Notes: generated from the sequence alone by a model not told the origin. A DNA stretch of 60,472 bases from an uncultured Brevinema sp. (GCA_947036575.1 CAMQSH010000001.1:1-60472), one strand, 5' to 3'. Shown: positions 33,972 to 42,728, counted from the first letter of the stretch. A program made the numbers and translations.

Positions 33972-34601
33972 TTATTTTGTAAAAATTCCAAAAGGTTTGC
34001 CCATAGGAATAAATTCTCTTTTGAATTGAGTATTTAATACTGTTCCTGCTGCACCATAAAAGGAAACAAGTGATATTAATAATTCAGAAATCCCAGCTAA
34101 TTGATGAGTTAGTTCTGTCGCAATTCCAAAAGTTGTTAGTGATAATCCTATAAATAAAAAATTTATGAGCAAAAAAATAATAAATAACACTTTATTCGTT
34201 TCCATAGAAGCAACTGTCATAAATAAGGTGAAAATAAGATACCCAACAAATGCAACTCCTAGTTGATTTATATCTGCATTTTGTGCCATTTCTTCGCCGA
34301 AAACACCATGTTGTATCATCCATGTTGTACCAACAGCAAACCAAAAAAAGCCATATCCACAGAATGCTGTTGCCCCAAAAGTATTATTTAACTTTGCATC
34401 TAGCATACCTGCATAAAATTGAGCTATAGCACCCAAAAAGATAGCCCATGGTATTACCAAAGAAGTACCCTCTGTAAATCCTAATTTTTGTGATGAAGCA
34501 ACTAAAGTAACCATTGCTAAGCCAAAAAGACCTATTGCACTAGGATTTGCTACAACTTCAGCTACCTTTGTAACCTGTGAATCATTTGAGTGTTCTGACA
34601 T
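33972..34601 (-). CDS. satP: Acetate/succinate transporter, GPR1/FUN34/YaaH (SatP) family
   Basis: 209 residues with six hydrophobic segments, the normal family size. The N-terminal signature appears as V-A-N-P-S-A-I-G-L-F-G-L near residues 16-27, and F-G-A-T-A-F-C-G-Y-G-F-F-W is a typical second motif near 75-87. These are proton-coupled acetate carriers of the inner membrane. It would allow acetate release or uptake during fermentation. It stands alone, upstream of the Septu pair on the same strand. Confidence 0.9.
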   Translation of the reverse strand: MSEHSNDSQVTKVAEVVANPSAIGLFGLAMVTLVASSQKLGFTEGTSLVIPWAIFLGAIAQFYAGMLDAKLNNTFGATAFCGYGFFWFAVGTTWMIQHGVFGEEMAQNADINQLGVAFVGYLIFTLFMTVASMETNKVLFIIFLLINFLFIGLSLTTFGIATELTHQLAGISELLISLVSFYGAAGTVLNTQFKREFIPMGKPFGIFTK

Positions 34602-35063
34602 CTAATTTTCTCCTAAGATAATTGTATTATTAATATTTATGTCGGTTTGTGTACTAGAAAAACTATACTATCATCACTATAAAAACGTGCTTTCTAACTT
34701 ACTATATTGTTATTTTTATCTAGTAAATTATTTTATAATTATCTTAAAATCCATAAAAAACATATGAGTTCTGTATATATTTTTTTTATTTGTTGATTAG
34801 ATTTTTTGCTTATTTTATTTGTTTTTATCCAGTAAGACGTATTTAGTATGATTCCATATAAAACTAATATTATAGAATCTATTAGTTTTGGTATGATATA
34901 AAAGATAGGAAGAATCATCATCACAAAATGATATTTTATTAGAATAGATATTTACCCCTATTATATTAAGTATCTATATCTCCCCCAATACTAATTATCT
35001 TTAATATTATATCATTTGCACTTTAAAAATGCAATACTATTTCACTATATAATAAACAATTTA
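34602..35063. other. Gene-poor AT-rich stretch
   Basis: No convincing gene. A 61-codon frame on the minus strand at 34739-34924 lacks a good ribosome binding site and reads as low-complexity hydrophobic sequence. The part up to about 34680 is the probable promoter area of the acetate transporter gene. Confidence 0.5.
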
Positions 35064-35092
35064 TTGACAAAAGATTATTCCTATGATATAAT
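35064..35092 (+). promoter_or_regulatory. Perfect consensus sigma-70 promoter
   Basis: TTGACA, exactly 17 bp, TATAAT: both boxes match the consensus at all 12 positions. Transcription should start near 35097-35099, at the first base of the structured RNA candidate. Such promoters are typical of constitutive, abundant RNAs. Confidence 0.88.
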
Positions 35093-35096
35093 AAAA

Positions 35097-35335
35097 GTGC
35101 TTACATTTTAGGATCTTTTATAGATCTCTTTTATTTCTATCTTAGATTTATTAAAGATAGAGGTTTTCTGTGTAGAAAATCTCTTTTTATTTTAAATCTA
35201 AGAAGTGTGTCTCCATATTTGTTTTTATAACTACTTCTATCTAAATTCATATTAATTGCTCATAGCAGTTTGTGTATTTTTACGGAAGTAGTTATAAATA
35301 GAAATATTTAGATCTTTCCTAAAATGTAAGCAATA
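35097..35335 (+). ncRNA. Candidate abundant structured RNA (about 235 nt), family not recognised
   Basis: The predicted 5' end (35098-35113, TGCTTACATTTTAGGA) is exactly complementary to 35317-35332, so a 16-bp closing stem would bring both ends together. Inside are a 10-bp stem (35141-35150 with 35193-35202) that holds a further hairpin (GAGGTTTTCT...AGAAAATCTC), and a 13-bp stem (35225-35237 with 35285-35297) enclosing a TGC-TCATA-GCA loop. No reading frame fits. The layout of end-to-end stem plus inner arms recalls 6S RNA, but I see no sequence match to 6S, tmRNA, RNase P or SRP RNA. It could instead be the 5' leader of the lipoprotein gene 250 bp downstream, since no clear terminator separates them. 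Confidence 0.5.
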
Positions 35336-35586
35336 CAAACTCTATGGGCTTTTTTAGTGATATAGGGATTAGCGTAGCACGACTAATAGCTTACTGCATT
35401 TAGAGAACGTAGAAATAATTTGTTAAGTAAAATCTCTTAGACAAAAAACAATATAGAAGATCTTATGCTCTAGAATATGGGACGCCATACCTTAAGTATA
35501 TAGACTCTATATACGTTATATTAAATTAATATCACAAAATAATATATAGTAGTGTATAAAGAATATACAGTACAAGGAGTATATAA
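35336..35586 (+). other. Stretch between RNA candidate and first lipoprotein gene
   Basis: Contains a T6 run at about 35350 not preceded by a clear stem, the partial inverted repeat TATATAGACTCTATATA near 35499-35515, and the lipoprotein ribosome binding site AAGGAG at 35575. No gene is seen. Confidence 0.4.
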
Positions 35587-36006
35587 ATGAAAAAAATTCT
35601 TATTTTAGGATTAATTTTTGCAGCTGTAGGATGTTCTAATGAACCAGAGCTAAATATGGACGAGATCAACAAAGCTGCTGCCTTAGCAATGCTAAAAGGA
35701 TCTTACAAAACAACTGTGAATACTCCTATTATTTCAGAAGTGTTTATAACTATAGGAACAGATGTCACTATTGATACTTTAAATTTTTCTATAACAGCAA
35801 CAGATGTTGCAAACAATCTTAGCTTTGAATACCTAGAAGTAAAAGAAGGTTGGGTTGTTTATAAAGTTACCTTTAATAGTAAAACCAAATATACAGCTTT
35901 AGGAACTGGTAACGGTTTTATTATAACAGAATCTATGGACTTCAGAGATAGTCAAGATGCTCTTACTTTTCCAGAAGAAGGAAGACCATTTCTTAAAAAA
36001 CAGTAA
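35587..36006 (+). CDS. Small lipoprotein, tandem copy 1
   Basis: 139 residues with a lipoprotein signal (F-A-A-V-G-C, Cys17). After D-E-I-N-K-A-A-A-L-A-M-L-K-G-S-Y-K-T there is a compact all-beta-looking domain (T-I-G-T-D-V-T-I-D-T-L-N-F and W-V-V-Y-K-V-T-F near the centre). It is about three-quarters identical to copy 2 just downstream. Family not recognised; this size and strand pattern resemble small periplasmic or surface beta-sandwich lipoproteins. Terminator follows. Confidence 0.75.
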   Translation: MKKILILGLIFAAVGCSNEPELNMDEINKAAALAMLKGSYKTTVNTPIISEVFITIGTDVTIDTLNFSITATDVANNLSFEYLEVKEGWVVYKVTFNSKTKYTALGTGNGFIITESMDFRDSQDALTFPEEGRPFLKKQ

Positions 36007-36027
36007 TTAATTACTAATTTACTAATT

Positions 36028-36059
36028 AAAAAAGCCTCTATTAATTTAGAGGCTTTTTT
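36028..36059 (+). terminator. Terminator of lipoprotein copy 1
   Basis: AAAAAAGCCTCTA, 6-nt loop, TAGAGGCTTTTTT. An identical hairpin follows copy 2. Confidence 0.9.
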
Positions 36060-36060
36060 T

Positions 36061-36165
36061 ATCTATATTTTATCCATAGTAGCAATAAAGAGATTATATA
36101 ATTCATCATATTCTTCTTTTTCACCAAGATCTGCTAACATCTTGTCTAGTTTGTTAATACTATCT
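36061..36165 (-). pseudogene. Duplicated 3' tail of the cyclase-like gene
   Basis: This 105-bp block matches bases 36800-36904, the last 34 codons of the cyclase-like gene, with a single difference. It has no start and is cut off by unrelated sequence after about 36170. It shows that the lipoprotein gene, its terminator and the neighbouring gene tail were duplicated together. Confidence 0.9.
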
Positions 36166-36205
36166 AATAATTTTTACCAAATTGAGATTTTTTATTTCAA
36201 TCTAT

Positions 36206-36234
36206 TTGACATGTTAATCCGATTATATTATACT
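36206..36234 (+). promoter_or_regulatory. Promoter of lipoprotein copy 2
   Basis: TTGACA (36206-36211), 17-bp spacer, TATACT (36229-36234), 39 bp before the ATG. This promoter has no counterpart directly upstream of copy 1. Confidence 0.78.
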
Positions 36235-36272
36235 ATATTATACAAAAGGTGTACACTACAAGGGGTATATAA

Positions 36273-36746
36273 ATGAAAAAAATTCTTATTTTAGGATTAA
36301 TTTTTGTAGCTGCAGGATGTTCTAATGAACCGCAACTAAACAAAAAGTCGCAACTAGATGAAAAGCCTCAACTAGATGCGGACGAGATCAATCAAGCTGT
36401 TGCCCTAGAAATGCTAAAAGGATCTTACAAAACAATCGAACTTACTGGTTTTATTTCGAAAGTGGATATAACTATAGGAACAGATGTCACTATTGATACT
36501 TTAAATTTTTCTATAACAGCAACAGATGTTGCAGACAATCTTAGCTTTGAGTACCTAGATATAAAGGGAAAATGGGTTGTTTATAAAGTTACCTTTAATA
36601 GTGAAACCAAATATACAGCTTTAGGAGCAGGAAAGAGTCGTGATGGTACCGAAAGTTTTATGCTAATAGAATCTTCTACATTCCGAGATAGCCCAGATGC
36701 TGTTACTTTTCCAGAACAAGGCATCACATTCCTTGATAAACCATAA
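36273..36746 (+). CDS. Small lipoprotein, tandem copy 2
   Basis: 157 residues, paralogue of the protein at 35587-36006 with the same signal (F-V-A-A-G-C). It has 18 extra residues, mainly a repeated element after the lipobox, P-Q-L-N-K-K-S then Q-L-D-E-K-P then Q-L-D, built from 18-bp DNA units, and an insertion near the C-terminus (S-R-D-G-T). The central T-I-G-T-D-V-T-I-D-T-L-N-F segment is unchanged. It has its own promoter and terminator. The function is unknown. Confidence 0.75.
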   Translation: MKKILILGLIFVAAGCSNEPQLNKKSQLDEKPQLDADEINQAVALEMLKGSYKTIELTGFISKVDITIGTDVTIDTLNFSITATDVADNLSFEYLDIKGKWVVYKVTFNSETKYTALGAGKSRDGTESFMLIESSTFRDSPDAVTFPEQGITFLDKP

Positions 36747-36766
36747 TTAATTACTATTTTATAATT

Positions 36767-36798
36767 AAAAAAGCCTCTATTAATTTAGAGGCTTTTTT
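36767..36798. terminator. Terminator of lipoprotein copy 2
   Basis: Same 13-bp hairpin as after copy 1. It lies between convergent genes and ends 3 bp before the stop codon of the cyclase-like gene, so it probably serves both. Confidence 0.9.
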
Positions 36799-36801
36799 TA
36801 T

Positions 36802-37605
36802 CTATATTTTATCCATAGTAGCAATAAAGAGATTATATAATTCATCATATTCTTCTTTTTCACCAAGATCTGCTAACATCTTGTCTAGTTTGTTGATACT
36901 ATCTATTTTTTTATATTTAATATTATCTATTATCGCAGACTCCATATGCTCATCATAATCAAATACAATATTTTTCCAATCTCTACAATACCATATAATT
37001 GGATATGCTCTATTATTCCAAACTCCTTTGAGTTTTTCATAGCTCACTATTCTTAAATGTTCTGATATATTACTTTTACATGCATCAGGGCATTGCATTT
37101 TGTACAGTGTGTAGGCTAGTTTGGCACATACTATTATTCTGCCTTTTGTCACATATTTAGTAATCCTAAAGCCAGTGTCAATATCACTCCCTATAAAATC
37201 GAGAGAATCATTAGCACATCCTGTAGATAAAGCCACATTATTATAATTTTTTATGGTCTCATTATATTCAGTAATATCAGCAGCCCATACAGAAGATTTC
37301 GCATAAATAGAATTATCGTCAGATAAAGATTCTTGTATAATAGTTAAAGTATTGTCTATATATTCAAGTATTTTATACATTTCTGTCTTATCTTTTATCA
37401 CTACATAAAATAAAATCTCATCCCCTAAACGCTTCCATACTTTTAGCTCTGAATAAACAAAACAACTCCTCAAATATTCAGCTGATATTAGATAGAAATC
37501 ATGAAATACTTTAGGCCATTTTTTTGGATATTTGTATTTATATGCTGTAGAATCTACTAAATCGATAGATATAAAAACATATAATAACTCTTCTTGTTCT
37601 GCCAT
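36802..37605 (-). CDS. Class III nucleotide-cyclase-like protein (PycC-like)
   Basis: The start is set at 37605: AAGGAGG lies about 10 bp upstream; a Met nine codons earlier overlaps that site. In 267 residues the first metal-type Asp is in S-I-D-L-V-D-S-T (Asp15) and the second in K-R-L-G-D-E-I-L-F (Asp62), the two-Asp layout of class III cyclases. Y-P-K-K-W-P-K-V-F-H-D-F-Y between them and a late E-K-L-K-G-V-W near 202 recall the pyrimidine cyclases of Pycsar defence (PycC) and related orphan proteins. No Pycsar effector (TIR or transmembrane cNMP sensor) is adjacent, so signalling or defence use is only inferred. It has neither a signal peptide nor membrane segments. Confidence 0.6.
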   Translation of the reverse strand: MAEQEELLYVFISIDLVDSTAYKYKYPKKWPKVFHDFYLISAEYLRSCFVYSELKVWKRLGDEILFYVVIKDKTEMYKILEYIDNTLTIIQESLSDDNSIYAKSSVWAADITEYNETIKNYNNVALSTGCANDSLDFIGSDIDTGFRITKYVTKGRIIVCAKLAYTLYKMQCPDACKSNISEHLRIVSYEKLKGVWNNRAYPIIWYCRDWKNIVFDYDEHMESAIIDNIKYKKIDSINKLDKMLADLGEKEEYDELYNLFIATMDKI

Positions 37606-38010
37606 GTCACCCCCCTCCTTTCTATTAAACAACCGTAAGATATATTATAGTTGATAAAAACATATATATCAAGTGTTTTTTATAGTATATACAACTACTT
37701 AATTATTTATCAAAAAAACTCAACACAGTCTCAAATAGAAGTTTAATTTCAACTTATCTTATATATGTTTTTATATATTATAGATATTTTGTTTAAAATT
37801 AAAAAAGGATAAACCTTTATATTACAAATTTTTGCCCAAATATTTAGACCTTAAGGTTATTACTTTGATACAGATTTAATATCTATAGAAATTACTTCTA
37901 TTATACCCCTAGAAAATAATACTTAACAAAGAATATAATAGAGGAGAAATAAAATCTTCATTTATTAAAAAATAAATATCTCAAGGCATGATAAGGAAGA
38001 TATATAACAA
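37606..38010. other. Gene-free stretch between cyclase-like gene and mngB terminator
   Basis: Holds the cyclase gene's promoter area, the short repeat at 37707-37734 and no credible reading frame. Parts near 37820-37880 resemble decayed coding sequence on the minus strand but cannot be assigned. Confidence 0.4.
37707..37734. repeat. Dispersed 28-bp motif, copy 1
   Basis: TTATCAAAAAAACTCAACAC followed by AGTCTCAA. A second copy, with one more A and one substitution, is at 59958-59986 beside the methyltransferase remnant. Confidence 0.6.
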
Positions 38011-38050
38011 AAAAAGCTCTCATGTTCCAAATAAGAAACACGAGAGCTTT
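38011..38050 (-). terminator. Terminator after mngB
   Basis: On the minus strand AAGCTCTCGTGTT pairs with AACATGAGAGCTT (one G-T pair) and is followed by TTTTTT. It is about 90 bp beyond the mngB stop codon. Confidence 0.85.
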
Positions 38051-38142
38051 ACTCTCAATTTTACAGCAGTCTACTCAAAAATATCTGAAATTGTTCTTTA
38101 AAATAGCAAACCAATCTATATTCTATGACATGTTGGTATAAT

Positions 38143-40758
38143 TTACTTAACTAAAATAGTAATAATTTTATTTGGAGCAATATTCGTTAAAAAGATAACA
38201 CCATTATTCTGTTGAATTTCTTCTTTGATCTCTTCTTTAAGATTTACTATAAAGGCTTTTGTAATATTTGTATGACAGATAATTTTACCAGAAATATGTT
38301 GATCTCTATAGGGATTAAATATACGAATAATAATACCTTGATTGTTTTCAGATACTTTTAATACACTTAACTGTATATCTCCTTTTAGTGTTAAAAATTG
38401 GTAAGAAGATGGCGTTGTTTTATCTTCTAAATTAAGTTTCATAGCATTATAAGGAATCTTATTATAATTAATAACAGGTGTTGTAAATGCACGAGCTTTA
38501 TCAAATGATGTCACTTCATTTCCTTTATACCAATATAAACCAAAGTTATAGGATTGTACCCCTTTCATTTGAGAATCGGGTGTAGGTAAGGAAATACCTG
38601 AAGGTCGACCAGGTCTATTTAATAATTCTGATTTACCAAGGAATCCTACACTTCTCATTAACGTTAAAGCAATAGTGCTATTGTTAAGAATTTCATATTC
38701 ACGAATTCCATCAGTTAAACAGCTAAAGCCTTCGTTATTATTGTACAGTCCTATAAAAGACATCATAGAATATATATTTACAGGCTTTTCAGACCAATTT
38801 TCTTCTTCCCAAACATCTAATGTTGGATCATGGAGAGGTCTTGAAATCAATCCAAACTGTTGGTCCGCAATAGATTCAAAACATATAAGATCTGTTGGTA
38901 TTAGTATACGTATACGATGATCTACTGCTTCGTTATCAAATACAACTTTAGTGTAGATTTTAGGATCATTGTCTTTAAGAGTTAACAAAATTGTTACAGG
39001 CATATTAATACTTGTTTTTTTCCTTGCTCTTTCACTAAGGTCTTTTGGTAATGATAATGTGTATTCAATTTCTGCTTTTTGAATACTAGCTTCCGTATAA
39101 ATTTTAGTAGTTGCCTCAGCTTTGTGAGAGGTGAAAATCCAATCTTGTTTTGGAGGGGAATAATCATATTCATCACCATCATCTCCACTATTTTCAAGCA
39201 ATAAAATATTTTCAAATTCTTTTTGAAGTTCTTTATTAAAAATATTTATTGTACCATTTTGGTTAAAAGAAATCCTAAAAAATTTGTTTTCTAAATGAGT
39301 TGCAGAAACTTTGGAAAGTAATTGAGTAGTACTTTCTGTAGCTTCTACATAAAAAATTCTATATCCCATACTTGGTAAATCAGCTTCAAATTGAATATGG
39401 TATTGAATAAAAGGATTATATTCACCATAATGAACAATTTGTCTATCAATTAAACCTGGATCGATTTCTTCTTTAGAAATAATTTCAAAATCAACAAAAT
39501 CACCTTGTTCGTCATGAATTTTAATATTGTTAGCTCTAATTCTCACAATAGATTCATGAATTTCTGTCTTAGCCTGAGGAAGTAAATTAAATAATACAAG
39601 TTTATCCTTACTTTCAAAATCTTTGTTATGATCTGCAATTTTACGTTTTATAAAATTGGTAAGTTTATCAATCTTATCTTCAGCTAAAAGAAAACGTTCT
39701 TTAATTTCTCTATGAACTTCGTCACTGCAACAACAACCTATACTATCATGAGCATGATTTTTCATAATAAGTTTCCAAATATGTTCTATAAGTCCATGAT
39801 GATATTCAAAGCCTAAAGAGTAGGCAATAGTCATTAATGGCTCTAAAATATTAGTGATTTTATTTTCAATTCTACTATTAAGAACTTTGATATCCATACG
39901 AGTTGATGAAATAGATCTATGAACACGCATGTATTTACCATCATTGAACTCTCCTTGAATAGTATCTAATTGAGGGTTCTCGGATAAAATTTCTTCATAA
40001 ACTTTATCATAAGAACTTAAGAAAAATTCACAATCAGGAAAAGCTTTATTTAATGTACCAATAACTTCGTGGATATCTTTTTGTAAAGGCATCTGATCAT
40101 GTCCGTTTGGAAGAATTAATACATTTGTTGTAGCTCCTTTTTCAAGGACTTGAAGATATATTGTTAATCGTTTTTGTAATGCTTCCATATCATTAGGCAA
40201 ATATTTTCCAATAGCATAACCGAGAGGTAGGATTTGAGCTAAAACCTGGCTACCATCATTGGATTTCCAATTAAATTCTGTTTTATCTGTTCCATGACGT
40301 TCTGAACAACCTCTCCAAAATATTGATTTATCAATATCAAAGCCTTTGAAAATTTGAGGTAATTGCTCACTTTGCCCAAAAGAATCAGGAAGATATCCTA
40401 TTTTCATGTGATCGCCAAATTCATTACAGTCTTTAATTCCATAAAGAAGATTTCTGATGATTGACTCACCATTAATAACAATAGTATCCGTTTGGGTATA
40501 CCAAGGTCCAATAATAAGTTTACCTGCTTCAACAAGCTTTTTGATTCTATTTTTATTTTCAGGTTTAATAGCAAAGTAGTCTTCTAAGATACAAGTTTGA
40601 CCATCAAGAACAAAATGAGGGTAATTAGGGTCGTTTTCTAAACGTTCAAGTATTTCTTCCATATTATTTATAAGTAGAATACGAGATTCTTCTGATGTAA
40701 AATACCATTCTCGATCCCAGTGAATATGTGGTATAATATGTACTCTTTTTTTTAACAC
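38143..40758 (-). CDS. mngB: GH38 alpha-mannosidase, mannosylglycerate hydrolase type
   Basis: 871 residues, cytosolic. The zinc site H-I-H-W-D is at 11-15, the catalytic nucleophile Asp125 is in G-Y-L-P-D-S-F-G-Q, and N-H-A-H-D-S-I-G-C-C near 327-336 gives the further metal His and conserved loop of GH38. E. coli MngB, of similar size, cleaves 2-O-alpha-mannosyl-6-phospho-glycerate made by the PTS MngA. The gene order regulator-PTS-mannosidase is the same, with 15 bp between the last two genes. Other alpha-mannosides cannot be excluded. Confidence 0.9.
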   Translation of the reverse strand: MLKKRVHIIPHIHWDREWYFTSEESRILLINNMEEILERLENDPNYPHFVLDGQTCILEDYFAIKPENKNRIKKLVEAGKLIIGPWYTQTDTIVINGESIIRNLLYGIKDCNEFGDHMKIGYLPDSFGQSEQLPQIFKGFDIDKSIFWRGCSERHGTDKTEFNWKSNDGSQVLAQILPLGYAIGKYLPNDMEALQKRLTIYLQVLEKGATTNVLILPNGHDQMPLQKDIHEVIGTLNKAFPDCEFFLSSYDKVYEEILSENPQLDTIQGEFNDGKYMRVHRSISSTRMDIKVLNSRIENKITNILEPLMTIAYSLGFEYHHGLIEHIWKLIMKNHAHDSIGCCCSDEVHREIKERFLLAEDKIDKLTNFIKRKIADHNKDFESKDKLVLFNLLPQAKTEIHESIVRIRANNIKIHDEQGDFVDFEIISKEEIDPGLIDRQIVHYGEYNPFIQYHIQFEADLPSMGYRIFYVEATESTTQLLSKVSATHLENKFFRISFNQNGTINIFNKELQKEFENILLLENSGDDGDEYDYSPPKQDWIFTSHKAEATTKIYTEASIQKAEIEYTLSLPKDLSERARKKTSINMPVTILLTLKDNDPKIYTKVVFDNEAVDHRIRILIPTDLICFESIADQQFGLISRPLHDPTLDVWEEENWSEKPVNIYSMMSFIGLYNNNEGFSCLTDGIREYEILNNSTIALTLMRSVGFLGKSELLNRPGRPSGISLPTPDSQMKGVQSYNFGLYWYKGNEVTSFDKARAFTTPVINYNKIPYNAMKLNLEDKTTPSSYQFLTLKGDIQLSVLKVSENNQGIIIRIFNPYRDQHISGKIICHTNITKAFIVNLKEEIKEEIQQNNGVIFLTNIAPNKIITILVK

Positions 40759-40773
40759 AATGTGCTCCTTTGA

Positions 40774-42657
40774 TTATTTTGTAGCTTTTTCTTTCCAAGA
40801 AACAAGAATAACTGTTGAAATTAATGCACCTAAAACTGCACTAAAAAACCAAATTGAAGAAGCTATAACAGTTTCTAAAAGAGTATTAGGTTCTAGTAAA
40901 AACAAAGAGAAAATACCAGCACCTGGAACTTGTAGACCAATTGCAAAGTATGCTACAATTGCACCTGTTACCATAGACCCAATGACAAAGGACGTAATAA
41001 CACGGATAGGATCCTCAAGCATAATAGGTATAGCACCTTCGGTAATACCAGCTAAACCAAGAATCCAAGTAGATTTTCCACTTTCAATTTCAAAATCTTT
41101 AAATAGTTGAGGTTTCCACATAGTTGCAAAAGTACTTGCAAATGCTGACACCATTTTTACAGAAGCAAATGTTGCATAAGGTACATAGTTACCGTTTGCT
41201 AATGCTCCTAAACAAAATGCATATGCAGCTTTATTTACAGGACCACCAAGATCAAAAGAAACAAATCCACCTATCATAGCCCCAAGTAAGATTGCATTTG
41301 ACCCAGAGAGATCATTTAACCAGTTTGTCAAGCCTGTATTAAGAGCTGAAACTGGAGGGCCAACAACAAATAACATAACAGTACCAACAGAAAATATTCC
41401 CAAAACAGGATAAAGCCAAAATGTTAAAAATCCATTGAGAGAATTACTGACACGGATTTTTTTGATTAAACGCATTATATATCCAGCAATAAATCCACCC
41501 AACATACCACCTAAAAATCCAGCCCCAACCATATTAGCAGCAACACCAGCTGCCATACCTGGAGCTAAGCCAGGCTTATCAGAGAGTGCAAACGAAATAT
41601 AGCCAGCTATCATAGGTACCATTAATTGTCCAAGAATATTGCCACCATATTTTCTATAAAGCCATAACCAAGATCCTTCTTGTCCATATAATTCCTGTAA
41701 ACCAAAGGCTTGAGCTATTAAAACAGCGATAGCAAGGGTCATGGATCCACCAACAATAACAGGTACAGCATAAGAAATTCCTGTCATAAGAGCTCTTTTC
41801 ACTTCGTCTTTTTTTGAAATCTCTCCGGTTTCATTTGGAACAAAGTCTTTACCTGTAGATTGCTGTGCTAAAGCTCTTTCAAGAAGTTGTTTTGGCCTTT
41901 TAATTGCTTCTGTGACTCCTACATTAATAATAGGAAGGTGAGAAAAACGTTCTTCATTTTTTATAGTAACTTCTGTTGCAAAAATTACAGATTTAGCGTT
42001 TTGGAGAGTGGAATTTGTTATTTCACTATCAATACCACCAGCACCTTGAGTTTCCACGAATAATGAGATCCCCATTTCTTGAGCAGCTTGTTTAAGCTTC
42101 TCAGCAGCCATATATGTATGAGCCATTCCAGAAGGACAAGCAGTAACTGCAAGGATAATATCATCTGTTGAAGAAATATTTTCTGGAGTATTTTCTTGTT
42201 TTGTGCTAGTAAATATATCTAAGAATTGCTTTGGTGATGAACTTTTTAGTAAGTTTTCAATCATGGAACTAGAACTTAACTTTGAACCTAATTCCTGTAA
42301 AATATCAATATGAACATCATTAGCATCTTTAGTTGCCACAATAGTAAAAATCAATTGAACTTTTTCAGAAGGATCTTCTTGTGCCCAATTAGAAATAGGT
42401 TTTTCTAATACTAAAACTACAAGAGTTGTTTCTTTCACTGCTTGTGATTTACAATGTGGAATTGCTAATAAATCTCCTAAAGCCGTAGGACCTTCAGATT
42501 CTCTTTTTTGAAGATCTCGAATATAATCTTCTTTTGATATAATAATATTTTTGTTAAATAAATGCTCTGCTAAAGTAGAAAAAATTTCTGTTTTAGATTT
42601 TGCAGAGGAATAGAGAATAATATTATCTTCCCTTAACATATTACTTACTAAATTCAT
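40774..42657 (-). CDS. mngA: PTS fructose-family EIIABC, mannosylglycerate type
   Basis: 627 residues in order EIIA (1-150, phospho-His68 in L-L-A-I-P-H-C-K), EIIB (165-265, phospho-Cys174 in T-A-C-P-S-G-M-A-H-T) and EIIC (about 280-620, eight or more hydrophobic segments, with G-G-F-V-S-F-D-L-G-G-P-V-N-K-A near 470). It is complete, so this carrier needs no separate EIIA. The partner gene mngB suggests mannosylglycerate as the substrate; fructose is the alternative, but no 1-phosphofructokinase gene is near. It is preceded by a control region with GTATATAC operators. Confidence 0.88.
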   Translation of the reverse strand: MNLVSNMLREDNIILYSSAKSKTEIFSTLAEHLFNKNIIISKEDYIRDLQKRESEGPTALGDLLAIPHCKSQAVKETTLVVLVLEKPISNWAQEDPSEKVQLIFTIVATKDANDVHIDILQELGSKLSSSSMIENLLKSSSPKQFLDIFTSTKQENTPENISSTDDIILAVTACPSGMAHTYMAAEKLKQAAQEMGISLFVETQGAGGIDSEITNSTLQNAKSVIFATEVTIKNEERFSHLPIINVGVTEAIKRPKQLLERALAQQSTGKDFVPNETGEISKKDEVKRALMTGISYAVPVIVGGSMTLAIAVLIAQAFGLQELYGQEGSWLWLYRKYGGNILGQLMVPMIAGYISFALSDKPGLAPGMAAGVAANMVGAGFLGGMLGGFIAGYIMRLIKKIRVSNSLNGFLTFWLYPVLGIFSVGTVMLFVVGPPVSALNTGLTNWLNDLSGSNAILLGAMIGGFVSFDLGGPVNKAAYAFCLGALANGNYVPYATFASVKMVSAFASTFATMWKPQLFKDFEIESGKSTWILGLAGITEGAIPIMLEDPIRVITSFVIGSMVTGAIVAYFAIGLQVPGAGIFSLFLLEPNTLLETVIASSIWFFSAVLGALISTVILVSWKEKATK

Positions 42658-42668
42658 ATACTTCTCCT

Positions 42669-42728
42669 TAGTATATACTAATAGATGTAAATACTAGTAT
42701 ATATTTATATCAACACTGGTATATACCA
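42669..42728. promoter_or_regulatory. Operator cluster before mngA
   Basis: Two perfect palindromes sharing GTATATAC, TAGTATATACTA at 42669-42680 and TGGTATATACCA at 42717-42728, flank the palindrome TACTAGTA (42692-42699). Centre-to-centre distance of the outer two is 48 bp. This fits a dimeric GntR repressor (the MngR-like gene is directly upstream) binding two sites. Confidence 0.7.

Noticed and set aside
33885..34601. Retron context for the PtuAB pair
   Set aside because: The upstream gene is an acetate transporter, not a reverse transcriptase, and there is no msr/msd-like inverted repeat.
34739..34924. 61-codon minus-strand frame
   Set aside because: No ribosome binding site, low-complexity hydrophobic composition typical of random AT-rich DNA.
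35097..35335. Assignment as 6S RNA, tmRNA, RNase P RNA or SRP RNA
   Set aside because: The overall shape recalls 6S RNA, but no conserved sequence of any of the four classes was found by eye, so only a generic candidate RNA is reported.
40760..41110. 116-codon plus-strand frame opposite mngA
   Set aside because: It is the antisense of a conserved PTS domain and has no start signal.
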